Of a stretch of 64,000 nt of DNA, positions 1-10,962 are shown piece after piece. The position numbers and the translations under genes were made by a program. This DNA comes from Micrasema longulum (Eukaryota; Arthropoda; Insecta; Trichoptera; Brachycentridae): positions 372,001-436,000 of the forward strand of contig JAGVSM010001251.1 in assembly GCA_022494885.1 (NCBI GenBank), written 5' to 3'. The stretch's first letter is position 1. Each line of letters begins with the position of its first letter. The notes under the pieces are model-generated. The model was not told the DNA's origin and did no database searches. It was given only the letters and a program-made list of their open reading frames with translations.

Positions 1-1059
1 ACGATCTCCGAATTTTAGGGATATGCAATATATGCATTTTAGTCGAATGCAACCCTGAAAATTCGATTAAAAACCATTTTCACTCCTTACTTTTTTTCTA
101 ATGAAGGTATTGGAGATATTATAATTTACAAACCTTAGTCACGTACATTAGATTATTTGACAAAAAATTACATTTAAATTAGTCCGGTAGTTATCGAATA
201 TATAAAGGAGAAACTTTCATACATTCATTTTAATATGTATAGATATAAGATTATTCGTTAGGAAGTCAGTATCATAGGCATAACGAATATTATTTATGAT
301 CTGTCCGTTAGTACCGATGAAAAATATTTGATTAATTTCAGTTTAACAGACTTATAAAAAAAGACTGCAGCCTTAGTCAGTTTTCCTTTTAAATTCAAGT
401 TTATAAGTGAAAGTTCGTGGTAGAAATATCAAATTGGTTACGGGTGATTCCAAAATCGCAGAATAATTTATGACTTGACTTTTATTTTTATAATTATCTT
501 TTAACACGATCATTATATTATTTTCAAGCGTAAAGTAAGAAAAAAAAATGCATTTCGTTTTATTTTCGTTGCGTCACATCAGACAAGTTTAATCATCATG
601 CTTTCCACCCAGTATATCATACCCAATACGTGGATTCTGTATTCCGCGAAAAGTGTCAACAGATACGATCTCCAGCTTTACGTGTGTTTCATTTCAGTTC
701 GTCCTGAATACACTATGTGAAGAAAACATTTATTATTTATATTTTAATGAGTGATGGCATGTAAAATAACTTGCATAAAACACGCCGTTTCCCCGTAGGG
801 GTAGGCAGCGAGTATAATACCTATATCACACCAATATTTACATACATGTCCATTAAACTATACAATTAATTTTAAATTTAGGTCGTTTCACTGTCTACGC
901 CTTTTTACAGGCTGGATAGCAACAACTGCGAACAAACGCGGTACTTATCCTAAATACATAACGATAAATAACGTTAAAGCAATATGCCCACCCTTATATG
1001 TATATTTATTGTATATGTACTTTTTGAAAAACTTAGGAATATAGGAATCCTATATATAG
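1..1059. other. A+T-rich intergenic stretch
   Basis: No coding sequence is recognisable. Two small pieces stand out. One is a short G+C-richer patch near 783-815 (ccgtttccccgtagggg). The other is a LINE-like 3' tail fragment at about 963-1020 (gcccacccttatatgtat), which resembles the 3' end of the LINE at 36040-36352. A perfect palindrome, tataggaatcctata, lies near 1041-1055, just upstream of the LINE relic. Confidence 0.5.
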
Positions 1060-1066
1060 GAAGGAA

Positions 1067-2023
1067 TTGGAACTGTTTCAAAGTTACATGAAAAACAGAA
1101 AGCAAATAGTAAAGTTTAATAATAAACCTAGCGACGAAACCGAAACTTCATATGGCGTCCCTCAAGGAAGCATACTTGGACCAATTTTGTTTCTTATATA
1201 TATATATGATCTTTGTTACTTATCTATAAAAGGCTCTATAATTAGTTTTGCCGATGATACTGTGATACTATCTCAAGGAAGCTAAAAATGAAGGCTAAAA
1301 ATGACTTAAACTTAGTAAAAAAATGGTTGGACTCAAATTAATTAATTATCTAACACTAAATCAATCGAAAACAAAAAACATAACATTTAAAATTAATAAT
1401 AAAACTATATGTAATCCAAATCTTTCCTTAACTATTCACAGCTGTAATTATGATAACCAAATTCTGAATATTGAATGTATTTGTAAAACGTTGGACAGAG
1501 TAGATTCAATGAAATATTTGGGAATTTATATAGATGGGAATTTAAGATGGACTCATTAAATTAATCATATTAAAAATAAATTGAAAAAAAAAGTTACTTT
1601 TTCAAAACTATAAGAAATATAATTAGCCTAAAAGAAGTTGTAAAAATATATTACGCAATTACTCAATCAGTTTTGGAATATGGGATGATTGGATGGGGAT
1701 GTGCAAATGACACACTGATCAAGCAAATAATAATTGGACAAAAAGCTTTAATCAAAATTATCCTAAGAGTCCCAATCAGAACTAGCTCCCTCGGTATATT
1801 TGAAAATCTCAATGTAAATTCTATAAAACAACTTTATGCAAAAGATTTGTTACTATACGCACAAGAACATTATTCTCTACCTTCCATTACAAATACAATA
1901 GTTACTAAATACTCCACCCTGATGCTGCAAAAAAATAAATACAACCTTTGGTCAAATAGGATTGACCTACTTCTCGGTTTAAGTGTACAATCTACTTCCA
2001 TTATCCATAAGGACAATAAGTAA
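1067..2023 (+). pseudogene. LINE reverse transcriptase, frameshifted relic
   Basis: This is the second half of a non-LTR retrotransposon reverse transcriptase, spread over three reading frames. The first piece (1067-1285) shows a thumb-proximal NRKQIVKFN stretch, then GVPQGSILGPILFLIY and the catalytic FADDT box at about 1247-1261. The second piece (1323-1559) carries LTLNQSKTKN and a KYLGIYIDGNLRW motif typical of the domain after the catalytic box. The third (1673-2023) has the SVLEYGMIGWG and LIKIILRVP-type C-terminal region. In-frame stops and frame changes near 1286, 1560 and 1660 show it is dead. There is no endonuclease domain, so the copy is 5'-truncated. The clade (Jockey or CR1 group) is not resolved by eye. 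Confidence 0.88.
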
Positions 2024-2431
2024 GTTCTCAAAATATAAAATTGCTATTAAGAAATGGATATAGGAGGTGGGTTGCGCACGGATCGATGAGTGGATCAAGC
2101 CAAATATGTAAAATGTATGCACTGTTTATGAATTTTATTAATTAGTCTATATAAATTGGTTATATTTTTTATGAATATTTTTGTTTTTATTTTGTTTATT
2201 ATGTTAATTATAATTAGGTTAATTGGTTTAATAACGTTTTTTTTATTGTTATTATTTTGTTAATTTTTTTAACTTTGTCAAATATATTTCATAACTTTGT
2301 TAAATATTATTATCTTAGGCATGTTTCACATTTTTGTAAAATGTTCCCCTCGGCACGGGACACCCCAGTGAGGGAACATTATTCTGTATAAAAAAATACA
2401 AACAATGTAAAAGTATAAATAAATAAATATA
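2024..2431 (+). mobile_element. 3' untranslated tail of the same LINE
   Basis: After the last coding piece the sequence turns T-rich. It passes a G+C-richer patch at 2345-2375 (cggcacgggacacccc) and ends in repeated aaataaat units near 2418-2430. A short motif followed by a simple A-rich repeat is the usual 3' end of insect LINEs. The end point is inferred from this tail; no target duplication was found. Confidence 0.6.
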
Positions 2432-2829
2432 AAGTGTCAAATAAAAATAATAAATAATAATGGCCATAAAATTGAAATTATTTATCCTAACTTTTGTTTG
2501 ATTAACCCGATCGATGCTACTAAAAATGACAACGCAATGGAGTCATAAATCCGCAATTATTATATGATATTTATTCTGTTGATTATATTTTTTATTGCCT
2601 TTTTCGTGTAAAAGTTGAAACTTTTGTAAGTTGCAAAGGCTGCGATGCGATAGACGGGATGTAAAAATAAAATGGGTGATCTCAGGGCACCAAAAGTTCT
2701 TATCAAGGAAGACATGAATATATTCTGCGGAAGAGCATTAATTAATAAAGAGTAGGGTAGGAATTGCAAAAACCGTAGGATGCTTATTTCAGAAGGATTG
2801 TACAAAGTCAGATGATACGGTAAAATAAG

Positions 2830-2960
2830 GGTTATTTTTTTATCATCATAAGTGTTGCATAGGGTACTGCATTGGTGTCAATTGCAGTATTTCTTGACCA
2901 TTGAATTTGTAAAAGTCATAATCCTGGGACTTTAAAATGCTGCAGTAAAGTCAACCACCA
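2830..2960 (-). repeat. Gly-tRNA-type SINE, 3' fragment
   Basis: On the minus strand this shares the 3' module of the SINE at 29145-29410: a ctggcac-like core, a pair of gatcaagat/actgca motifs and a terminal part about a small integer number of the original length. Here it reads gttgcatagggtactgcatt on the plus strand, against the reverse complement of the fuller copies. The tRNA-like head is missing. Divergence is high. Confidence 0.5.
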
Positions 2961-3149
2961 AACAAATATATCACGTTGATTCCGTCGGGAATTAAACACA
3001 ACTTTAGGCAAGGCTGACCATGATGTTAACTAATCTCTACTCGATTTTGTTTTGCAGGATTTTCGCATTAGAGAAGCCAATTCTGAATTTCGTCGATAGA
3101 TAGCATGCCCAGAAATGATCAAATACCACCTCAAGTTGTAGTGTTTCAA

Positions 3150-3497
3150 ATTTACAAATCCTCTTTTAAGTGAAGCATGTGGATATGAACAGACGCTTCC
3201 AGGAAGTTCTATTGCTAACCAGCACTATTGTCTTCTTTTATGCTATCCCGCGTCTTTAAGTTCTACCCATTAAAGCGTAAAAATTGTCATCGACAATCTT
3301 CCAGCACGAAAAAAGTCCGCAAGTGTGAAGAAGGGGCAACTTGGATTGAGCCTCTTCTGAGGCATCCACAGTTGGTGTTCAAGCCAAATCCAGCAACGCA
3401 CTCTAACACTTGTTATAGGAAGCTGCTGCGTCCGTTCTCGGACTCCAATATAAATAAAATCAAACCACCTAATACAAAACATTATTTTCAAACACAA
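3150..3497 (-). pseudogene. LINE C-terminal fragment (family with the 58-kb copy)
   Basis: Reading the minus strand gives RTQQLPITSVRVRCWIWLEH, followed by a PQKRLNPS segment and GRLSMTIFTL before a stop. It aligns position by position with TQQPHIKSVLKMRRWAWLGH, PQENLNAS and GRPSMTIFRF from 58140-58380 on the plus strand. This is the region after the reverse transcriptase in a LINE family that carries a conserved W-x-W-L-G-H motif. The Gly-His of LGH is lost here. The ORF that overlaps on the other strand is an antisense shadow. Confidence is good because two independent copies agree in the same frame. Confidence 0.72.
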
Positions 3498-3709
3498 AAT
3501 TCAGAAGTTTGTTTTTTTTTTTAAACTTTATTGAATGCCTTACAATCAAAATTTAAATTAAATAATGTATTAATAAAAGATGGTAAAACATGAAATTGGA
3601 TGTAAATTGAACATGTATTATTTATTTAACTGAACATGAATATTATGAATTATTTTCTATTTTGGGTTTGGTAATGGTATCTGACAACAGATCATGTATA
3701 TATATGTAT

Positions 3710-4111
3710 GTGATAAAGGTTTCAGCTCTTTTACTTCACAAAAGTCAACAGATGGAAGAGTTGAGGAAATGTGGATGTTCAAACATAGGCAGAATGGTCA
3801 GGTCATAAGCCCTGTAAATGCCTAGACTTACATTTTTTTAAACATTTTTTTTTTCACCACAACAGGCCAGGAGGCCCAATTACAGTGGTGAATTACATCA
3901 CAGAGCACCCAGGCTTGAGAAAAATCACATTTCAGTTTTTGTGTTCTCACCGGGAATCGAACCCGGAACTTTCCGTGCGTGAGTCAAGCGTCTTGACCAC
4001 TACACCATGGAGGCCGCTCCAGTTTATAACTGCGATTTTAAAACCGCAGTTATATACTTCCATATTCTCTTCTCAAAAATGTTTTCCCTCTCTGTTGAAA
4101 TAAATTTAGAT
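3710..4111 (-). repeat. Foldback-family repeat, split by a SINE
   Basis: A copy of the foldback repeat (FBR) family described at 12262-12643, in reverse orientation. The distal part is 3710-3829 and the terminal part about 4056-4111, ending in tctgttgaaataaattta. The two halves of the motif actt-ccatattctct are separated by the insertion at 3830-4052. A second defect is an internal deletion of about 50 bp after gcagaatggt at about 3798, where the central acacagtgtgtaaagtggcc box is missing. Confidence 0.75.
3830..4052 (-). mobile_element. Val-tRNA-derived SINE inserted in the FBR
   Basis: The minus strand reads ggcctccatggtgtagtgg, then a Val-tRNA-like anticodon arm (cttgactcacgcacgg) and a perfect T-arm box B (gggttcgattcccggtg). 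A SINE body with the motif gcctgggtgctctgtgatg and a T-rich stretch (poly-A on the minus strand) follow. It is the same family as 36862-37058 and 37203-37400. Weak target duplications are tagactt (3823-3829) and tatactt (4053-4059), 6 of 7 matching. Between the tRNA head and the right border lies a palindrome (4022-4055, ataactgcg/cgcagttat) not present in the other copies. Confidence 0.85.
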
Positions 4112-5216
4112 CATGTATATTATTATAATTAAGATCCGGGATTTGATTCTGTATTGTCGTGATTTATACGAGTAGTCGGCCAACGTGTAGGTATATTGAA
4201 TTTCTTATAACACATACATACATACTTCTGTATTCAAAAGTTATCAATCTTCTATGGCCAAACATTATTTTGATCTGCTACTTGATCACAATTATTGCGT
4301 TCCATCACGAATTATCAGTAAAAAAAACATCTCAGTGTTTTGCCATTACTACGCCAAAATATTTCAACACACACCTTCGGAATAAAATATTTTATATATC
4401 ATAAATTAGAAATAGAATTAAAAGATATATCAAGATGGTACGCCTAAATATTTCAATTTACACTCCTTGAAAACGACATATCGATCTTCTTGAAGTTTAA
4501 ATATTAAGTGTTAAGCATAGGCGATGTGGCTCTTGGACAAAGCAGAATGCCCTTAAAAATAAAGTATAAGATTTCTTTATTGTTCTTTTTTTACTACTAA
4601 TATGGAGACGAGCTGGGGAGATTTCTTACGTATATGTGTATGTACTTCTTCCTTTGGAGATTACAATACGATTTGGTAGGTATTATGGATACAGATTTGA
4701 AGGGCAAAGCGCGGTATGGATTGCGGCGGGCCTTTGATTTATTCGAGCTAAGCGAAATGTTTTTTTTATTTACTTCTGCGGTTGGTGATTAGGTTTTTGT
4801 TTTGTTTAATGATTTAATTTATTTTTCTGAAACTGTTTTACGTGTTTCGGAAGAGTAACTGTTTTAAAACAGCAGTTATATATTTTTTACCACCTCTATT
4901 AGACATACAACTTGCATATATGTTTTCACTGATTTACCAACATACGTAATCGCAGATACAAAAAAAACTTTCGAAAATATACATAGTACCGTACAATTAG
5001 GGATAATAGATAAATATTTTTTCTCTTGTATACATTGTAAATTGTATTATTTTATACTATGTAAATATGTAAATTTTCAAATACCAAATAAAGATATTAT
5101 TATGACTATATTAAAATAAGAAAATATTAATTAAAATTTTAAAGTATGGTTTTATGATAAAACTATGTGTTTTTACTGTTATTTTCAAAGATTTTTTTTA
5201 CAATTGATTATGTAAG
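4112..5216. other. A+T-rich stretch without genes
   Basis: No coding signal or recognised repeat. At about 4857-4882 the motif aactgttttaaaacagcagt forms a small inverted repeat resembling the palindrome at 4022-4055, so both may derive from one small element. Confidence 0.45.
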
Positions 5217-5402
5217 TGAAGCGGGTTGTTGTCCCGTGATAAGTGTTGCGGACTCACGGATCAGAGGCCCGTGGTTCAAACCCCACTCAACTCCAACTTG
5301 ATATCCATTTTCTGATAGTGAGTTATTTACAACTCGTTGAAAATTACCATAAACTTGAAATATTTAGGTAAGTTGTAAAAACGCAAATATTTCTTTAAAA
5401 AT
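5217..5402 (+). mobile_element. SINE-B copy (tRNA-derived)
   Basis: The head gtcccgtgataagtg...gtggttcaaacccc has box A-like and box B-like (ggttcaaacc) promoter motifs. It is followed by the family body: ccaacttgatatccatttt, tagtgagttatttac, aactcgttgaaaa and a tail with acgcaaatatttctttaaaa. The same order of motifs occurs at 10700-10860, 17735-17905, 28486-28680 and, split, at 46437-46945. No clear target duplication was found. Confidence 0.8.
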
Positions 5403-5469
5403 CAAAAAAAATAAAAGTCATTTTTAACAAACATCACGTGAACATAAATGACCTTTCTTGATATTAATT

Positions 5470-5565
5470 ATTGCAACATAGAGGGAAATCTTATTTACCG
5501 AGCTTATGACTTGTCATGAGCCAGTTTAAGTGAATACTTTACACACTGTGTAATATTCAGCAGAT
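5470..5565 (+). repeat. FBR fragment, internally deleted
   Basis: Begins with the family terminus ttgcaacatagagggaaa, then skips to atttaccgagcttatgac and ends with actttacacactgtgtaata. About 40 bp between the terminal and central boxes are missing compared with 16523-16650. Confidence 0.65.
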
Positions 5566-6254
5566 ACTTGACTTTTTATATTAGAAATAATATTATAATT
5601 TATGTTGAAATAAGTTTTTAAATTTGTTGAAGCCACCAGATATATATATCCGACAAAATTAATAAAAGGGTCATCGGTGGTACCAAAAAGCTCCATCCAG
5701 TATTTATAGGGATAGGAAAAAATACAAGACCACAGGATGTGTTCAGAAGATTAATAAGCATATCCGTTGCAGCACGAACGCGAATTAAAAATATTAAAAA
5801 CGAATATTTTTTTATTTATAAAGACTTTTTTTTTATGCAAATAAATTGCATTCGAAGCCTTTTCTTTGATTACATTTGAATAATCAATAACTTATTGATT
5901 TATTTCACTAAGCCAATTTTATTATCTTCGATAACTTGGTTATTCAGGTGAAGATTTCTGTTTGGACGAGGCAAAATGTTTAATTTCCTGTTTTACAATG
6001 TCAAACCAATGGCAATCGGATAATCTGGATGTTGGCTAGACTGGTGCAAGTATTTCACAGGTGTACTGAATATTAATTGCCATACCTGTATTGGTGAATC
6101 ATACATTAATCCATATATATATCATCAGCGGAAATTTTGCACAAATTGAAAAATTGATGCAGAGAGGAAAAATAATGAATGGAAAACCAAATATTAAAAA
6201 AAAAAAAAAAATCATGCTTTTTATAGATCTCCGTATCCAGACGGATAAAGAAAA
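5566..6254. other. A+T-rich stretch without genes
   Basis: Nothing recognisable. Only short ORFs are present, and they contain long homopolymer tracts. Confidence 0.4.
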
Positions 6255-6500
6255 CTGTTCTGTGTATAAAATAGAACCATAACGCTGGACGAGTGTTTTC
6301 GACTCGATGACTGCTCTCAGGTAAAAATTGTGTACGGATAAGTCCGTCTAATTGTGTGGTGGTTGGCACATTAATTTATTATTTTTGATGGCCTCGGTTC
6401 GATTTGTCGCAAGGTAAGAGTAGACGTAAAATACCGATTTTTTAAGGTTGTTCAAACTGTAATATTTCATTTTTCCTGGGCCAGCACTCGAAGCTGAACA
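6255..6500 (+). mobile_element. Gly-tRNA-type SINE, degenerate
   Basis: The order of motifs matches the fuller copy at 40655-41045: a 5' module (aaaatagaaccataacgctgg, then tgctctcaggtaaaaattg), a tRNA-like middle (gtgtggtggttggcacat, ggttcgatttgtcgcaagg) and a 3' module (ctgggccagcactcgaagc). The overlapping minus-strand ORFs are chance frames through this repeat. Confidence 0.62.
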
Positions 6501-7055
6501 TGTGAAAATAGCAATTTGTCGCTGCCAAACAAAAAATTCTGCCGCCAGGGCTGGTATTCCAAACGCTCTCATGGCCGTATTATTTCGTGTATTTACATAC
6601 AAAACACACGAAAAAAACTGTTTTCTCTTGGCACGAGAGTAGTTCAGAATAGCACCCAAGGAATTATGATTTAGATCTTCTTTTAACAATTTCAATATAT
6701 CTTCGTATAAAATCAAAACTATTTTTCGTGAATTCGCTCGTAACAAACGCCGTCAAGTATTTATTCTTGCAGGCCTCACGTTTCAACTCCGGCCGAATTT
6801 TCTAATTGTCCTAGTCTTATGTCCTGCGCGGTCAAGGCTGTTCACAGAGCTGGGACATGACAAAATTGTCATATCTGTCGTATTGTCCACGTGTAAACGG
6901 CCGTTACGACGTGTTCACACGAAGGCAATGCGAGGATAGGCTGCCCGTCTACCTCAGTGGCGATGTCTCAGGACATTTTTTTGTTTTCCAATCTGCTGTT
7001 CACACGCGGGCAACAGTCGAGTCCTGGATCAAAACAATATTGTAATATCTAACTG
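6501..7055. other. G+C-richer stretch, unidentified
   Basis: Between about 6840 and 7030 the G+C content rises well above the surroundings. The motif gttcacac occurs twice, each followed by a ggcaa box (about 6922 and 7000). That is the kind of subterminal repeat seen in DNA transposons, but no inverted ends or transposase could be matched. A 62-codon frame on the plus strand has no recognisable domain. Confidence 0.35.
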
Positions 7056-7059
7056 TAAA

Positions 7060-7190
7060 TGACCTTTTAGAGCGATGACCTTAACTTGGTGTAACAGCTG
7101 ATTTAAGTACGCTGTATTTGGTTTATAAATCCAGTGCCCTTTGCACCACTGGGTTCGGAAAGCGGAATAATGATATGTTAGGTCTTTTAT
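7060..7190 (+). repeat. Gly-tRNA-type SINE, 3' fragment
   Basis: Contains the family 3' module: gcgatgaccttaactt, then acgctgtatttggtttataa, agtgccctttgcaccactgg and a terminal gttcggaaagcggaataatg. The head is missing. It matches the ends of the copies at 29145-29410 and 45668-45925. Confidence 0.68.
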
Positions 7191-8640
7191 ATTTGCACAA
7201 GAAACATTGATGTACATATATTAATTTTAAGTTGTCAGTTATTAATGTGATAAATTATAATGAAATATTTATAAGTTACCTCAAGGGATCGCTAAATCTT
7301 TCTTGTAGCATTAAATAAGTGACTTCTCAGAATCGGAAAAAGTCAGATAGAAAAGTTCTAAAAATTTAATGCTGACATCAAGAATATATTTTTTCGGTTA
7401 ATAACTCATCTTTTTATTTTCCATTAATTTATTTCTCGACTTTTTAAATCTAATTATTTTTAACTCGTTATAGTTTTTAAAAAAATTGATGGCAAGTTGC
7501 AAAATTAAAAAAAAAAAAAAAATTTCTTTTATGAAAATATTTATTATATATGTTCACGCCAGCTGGTGCAGGGTTCTCGCTTTGACGGTCTCGCCAATCT
7601 CGGGTGACATGCGAACGAGGAAAAAGACACACAGTTTCTTCAAAATATTTTTTTTTTTCTAAATGCCGCAATGTCACATAAATCACAATTGAAAATAGTC
7701 TGAAAAAGTTGAGCCGGTACATATTCATTAAACACAAAAATCAGCTCAAATAAAACCACAGGGCAATCATACCCTCACACTCGTAACTCGTAACACTCGA
7801 GGATGCGTACAAGCTTCGCCTATCACTTAGGACCTTCCGTCATCGCTCACTAGTCAATGTCACAGAAAAAACAATTATTGCTATTTTAATTGCATTCTAC
7901 AAAAAATAATGCTGAATTAGTGCCAAACAAAATATTTCTACGACCTTTTCAAACAATTTCAAGATTTCTCTTCCTCAATAAATTAAATTATATGTGACAT
8001 CCTGGACACAAAACAATAAACTAAACTAGGATTTAAACACTTAAGTATAGGACAAATGCCCGGTTTTTTAAAATATTACATAAAAAATACAAGGGTACAA
8101 AGTATACACAGAAAAATAAATATCTCAACTTCAGTAGACAACATTTAAAAGGGCATAAAACAATAATTCACGATATACGACACTTTTGAAATAAACATGT
8201 TGCAGAGCAGAACAATAATATCCGAAATTGCTAGTCGGTATACAAAATTAACCAATAAAGCGTTCTTTGTAAAGCATTATTTTAACCCGCCAAATCTTAG
8301 GAACGAAGTTGTTAGTAATTTAAATGTGTTCTTTTCAAAATGTATTATTTAATAAACGAAATATTGATCAATTTGGTTTTGGCCCCAACATATAAGTATA
8401 CTCATATTTGTATTGTAATTCTATCATATTATATATTATCTAGCTTTAGAACGGGTATTTGTGTATCCAGTGAAGCTGCAAGGGTTATTTCCATGCAACT
8501 TCTTAAAAACTTGCTCTTACGCGAGCAGGTAGGTATATTCTTTTTTGTCCAATTAATGTCTTATTTTGGTACTAAAACTGAAACTGAATTGTGTTCTTTT
8601 TCATTTGCTCTGATTTATTTAGTGGCTTGATTTGTCTTAT
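7191..8640. other. A+T-rich stretch without genes
   Basis: No coding sequence or repeat that I can name. A moderately G+C-rich patch at 7555-7625 (gccagctggtgcagggttct) is not matched elsewhere in the window. Confidence 0.4.
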
Positions 8641-8644
8641 ACTA

Positions 8645-8800
8645 TTCCCGCGTCCAAGTGGAATGCAGAATACAGTTTTGTTAGTGAAATACAACCAGAA
8701 ACCCGGACAAGAGTTTTTGACTCCATGGCAACATTATTAATTCATTATTCCTTTTCCGCACTAATAGTGCATACGGCAAAGCATTGGTAAACCAACCACA
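8645..8800 (+). repeat. Gly-tRNA-type SINE, 5' module
   Basis: Contains gaatgcagaatacag, aaatacaaccagaaacccgg and gagtttttgactccatgg, equivalent to the 5' module at 40665-40750 (gaaccagaaccctggatgag). The tRNA-like middle does not follow directly; a 3' module appears at 8960-9110 after about 150 bp of unmatched sequence. The two may be one interrupted copy. Confidence 0.52.
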
Positions 8801-8959
8801 ACGTATCTTAATCACCTTTGTTCTATAAAGATATGATGCTCAGTTTTACGCTCCAGGTGTAAGTTTTAGAACTACGAAATATTCTAGAGTAAAAACACAT
8901 TTAAAATAAATTTTTCATGTTAACCATGTCGGGAAATAAACTTGATAACTTGGTATATT

Positions 8960-9110
8960 GGTTTAATATGTGATTTTTTACTGCAGTATTTCATAGATTC
9001 TACTTGACCTGAAGCGTTCGACTGATCACCTTGATTTTACGTAGTAAATGGTCAAGATACACTGCAATGGAGTACTAATCCATTCCCCTTTGTACCTCAT
9101 TTCAAAATTT
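8960..9110 (+). repeat. Gly-tRNA-type SINE, 3' module
   Basis: Shows cttgacctgaagcgttcgac, tgatcaccttgattttacg, ggtcaagatacactgcaatg and atccattcccctttgtac. This is the standard 3' order of the family, with a terminal part that is more diverged. Confidence 0.55.
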
Positions 9111-9354
9111 TTAACTCGAGTCTCTGTGAATTCAAATCATCTCTTTATAAATATTTTATGATGTTCTATAGTAACGATTAACGAATTATTTGTAAAAGTT
9201 ACTTGTGCTTATGGTCTGGTGTCTATTCATTTTATATTTTTTATATCTTTTGTATGCTGACATACATACATGTATGCATGTATTTTTCTTGGAATTTTCT
9301 TTTTAAACCCATGTTTTAATATTGGTTTAAAGTTTTTTTATTTTTTTTTATCTT

Positions 9355-9432
9355 GATTTATTGTTCAATATATTGTTTTATTTCAAATTGTAAACGGCAC
9401 TTGTGCCGTATGATAAATAAATAAATAAGGAA
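9355..9432 (+). repeat. LINE-like 3' end with stem-loop
   Basis: A perfect short hairpin (acggcacttgtgccgt) is followed by atgataaataaataaataag. A stem-loop just before a simple A-rich repeat is typical of insect LINE 3' ends, where it helps the element's own reverse transcriptase recognise the RNA. No coding remnant was found upstream. Confidence 0.5.
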
Positions 9433-9837
9433 GTGATGATGATGAAAAAAACAAATAATAAAAACCAATCCACCTTAATTTTACCATGCCGTGTCGATTT
9501 GTATGACCCATCTGTAATAAGTAAATATCCATAGGATTAACATAATATCCACAAATATCGTAAAATCCTGCGTTTTAAAAAGTTAATAATTTTCACATTA
9601 TTAAATTAATTTAGCGTTTATTTAAGTTGAAATGGCGTGGATGGTGACGTAATTGATAATCTTTGACGCGCGTATCAGGTTGTGATTGAATACATTTCAA
9701 TTTCAGAAAGTTTTTATAAATACTTTTTTGAACACATAATATTTAACAATTTGGATTACATGAACAGTATTTTGAGATTGTACGAATGTTTGTAAACAAA
9801 GACTGGACTTTATCCACTTTCCAGATTAAAACAATTA

Positions 9838-10135
9838 AATTATTATTTTGTACATTTGATTATGCGTGATTCTTAATTTGTATAATTTATATTTTTAAAA
9901 TTATTTCTGATTACCATTTTTGCATTGTATTCTTTGGAATTTTATTATTTGTTACTTATACCTTTTTTTCTAGATTGTTATTCTATTGCATCACATGTCA
10001 GTATAATTTGATTTAATTAATTTTTCCGTGTATTTTTTTGTTATTTATTGTGTCTTGACACGGGCATAGCCTAAAAAGCCTTAATAAATCCATTAATATG
10101 TAAACTAGTGTAATTTTGAATGAATAAATAAATTC
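9838..10135 (+). repeat. LINE 3' untranslated repeat, copy 1
   Basis: Near-colinear with 18226-18530: shared blocks include gcattgtattctttggaatt, tattctattgcatcacatgt, cttgacacgggcatagccta and actagtgtaattttgaatga, ending in aataaataaatt. The gacacg...agcct block and the A-rich tail mark it as a retrotransposon 3' end. No open frame remains. Confidence 0.7.
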
Positions 10136-10164
10136 GCTACTAAAGAGAGTCCGTGCCCGGCCGG

Positions 10165-10240
10165 AATGAATAATACTGTATTATTTATTTCGGCCAAACA
10201 CTGATTATGTGCGTGAAATAGAACCAGAAATATAATTCAA
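10165..10240 (+). repeat. Gly-tRNA-type SINE, 5' fragment
   Basis: Contains aataatactgtattattt and gtgcgtgaaatagaaccag, matching the 5' module of the family at 40665-40700. The rest of the element is missing. Confidence 0.5.
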
Positions 10241-10543
10241 CTTGATTTTTCTCAACCCTGTGTGTTCATTGATATAATAAGGCCTTTACTTTTTGACGGT
10301 ATAAATTTGTCCAGGTGTAAAATAACTCATATTTTTAATTTTTAAATATGCCGCCTAAGCCAATCCCACTAGTTATTTGAATAGAAAAAAAAACTGGACA
10401 AATTAAAACAAAAAACTATGTTGTAAAGATAAACAAGAGCAATAAAGTAATATGCAACAATATATTCAAAAATATGATCAATATTTGAGCCAACACTGTG
10501 TTAATGGCGACGAGATCTACGAAAATCTATATTTACTAGGAAA

Positions 10544-10607
10544 TTCGGCCACTCGGGCCTTACTTTATCGGCCCTGTGGGCCTCAGTTGATCGGTCCTTT
10601 GGGCCCC
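10544..10607. repeat. Three tandem GGCC-stem units, 23-bp period
   Basis: Three units begin at exactly 23-bp spacing (10545, 10568, 10591): tcggccactcgggcc, tcggccctgtgggcc and tcggtcctttgggcc. Each can pair GGCC with GGCC around a short loop. A degenerate fourth unit may lie near 10643. The block is strikingly G+C-rich against its surroundings and falls outside any element I can delimit. Confidence 0.7.
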
Positions 10608-10699
10608 AATTAAATTATTTGAATCACAGGCACTGTGAAATTTCACCCTTTTGAGCCTCACAATTTATTTTTTGCTGTTAGGAGCAATCTTAATATATA

Positions 10700-10862
10700 A
10701 ATGAACCGGGGGTGTGGTCTCGAGGCTAGTGTCGCGGACCCAGGGATCAGAGGTGCGAGCATCACACTACGCTCTTCCACAAATTGGTTCTCATTTTGCA
10801 ATAAATAAATAGTTGGGTAAATCATAAAAAAAACATTAAAATAATAATCTGTCACCCAAAAA
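10700..10862 (+). mobile_element. SINE-B copy, diverged
   Basis: Head motifs gtggtctcgaggctagtgtc, gcggacccagggatcagagg and a broken box B, followed by ccacaaattggttctcattt and a tail with gggtaaatcataaaa. The tgagttattt...ctcgttgaaa block is deleted compared with 17735-17905. Confidence 0.65.
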
Positions 10863-10962
10863 ACGATTAAAACACAAATACTTTTTTTTTTTTAAAATGA
10901 CACTCAGAATAACGCTTCAAAAGCCACTCAGTTATAATATGTATATTAAAAATTCCGTCAGC

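Noticed and set aside
6348..6746. 132-codon minus-strand open frame
   Set aside because: The first part overlaps a degenerate SINE and the rest has no known domain.
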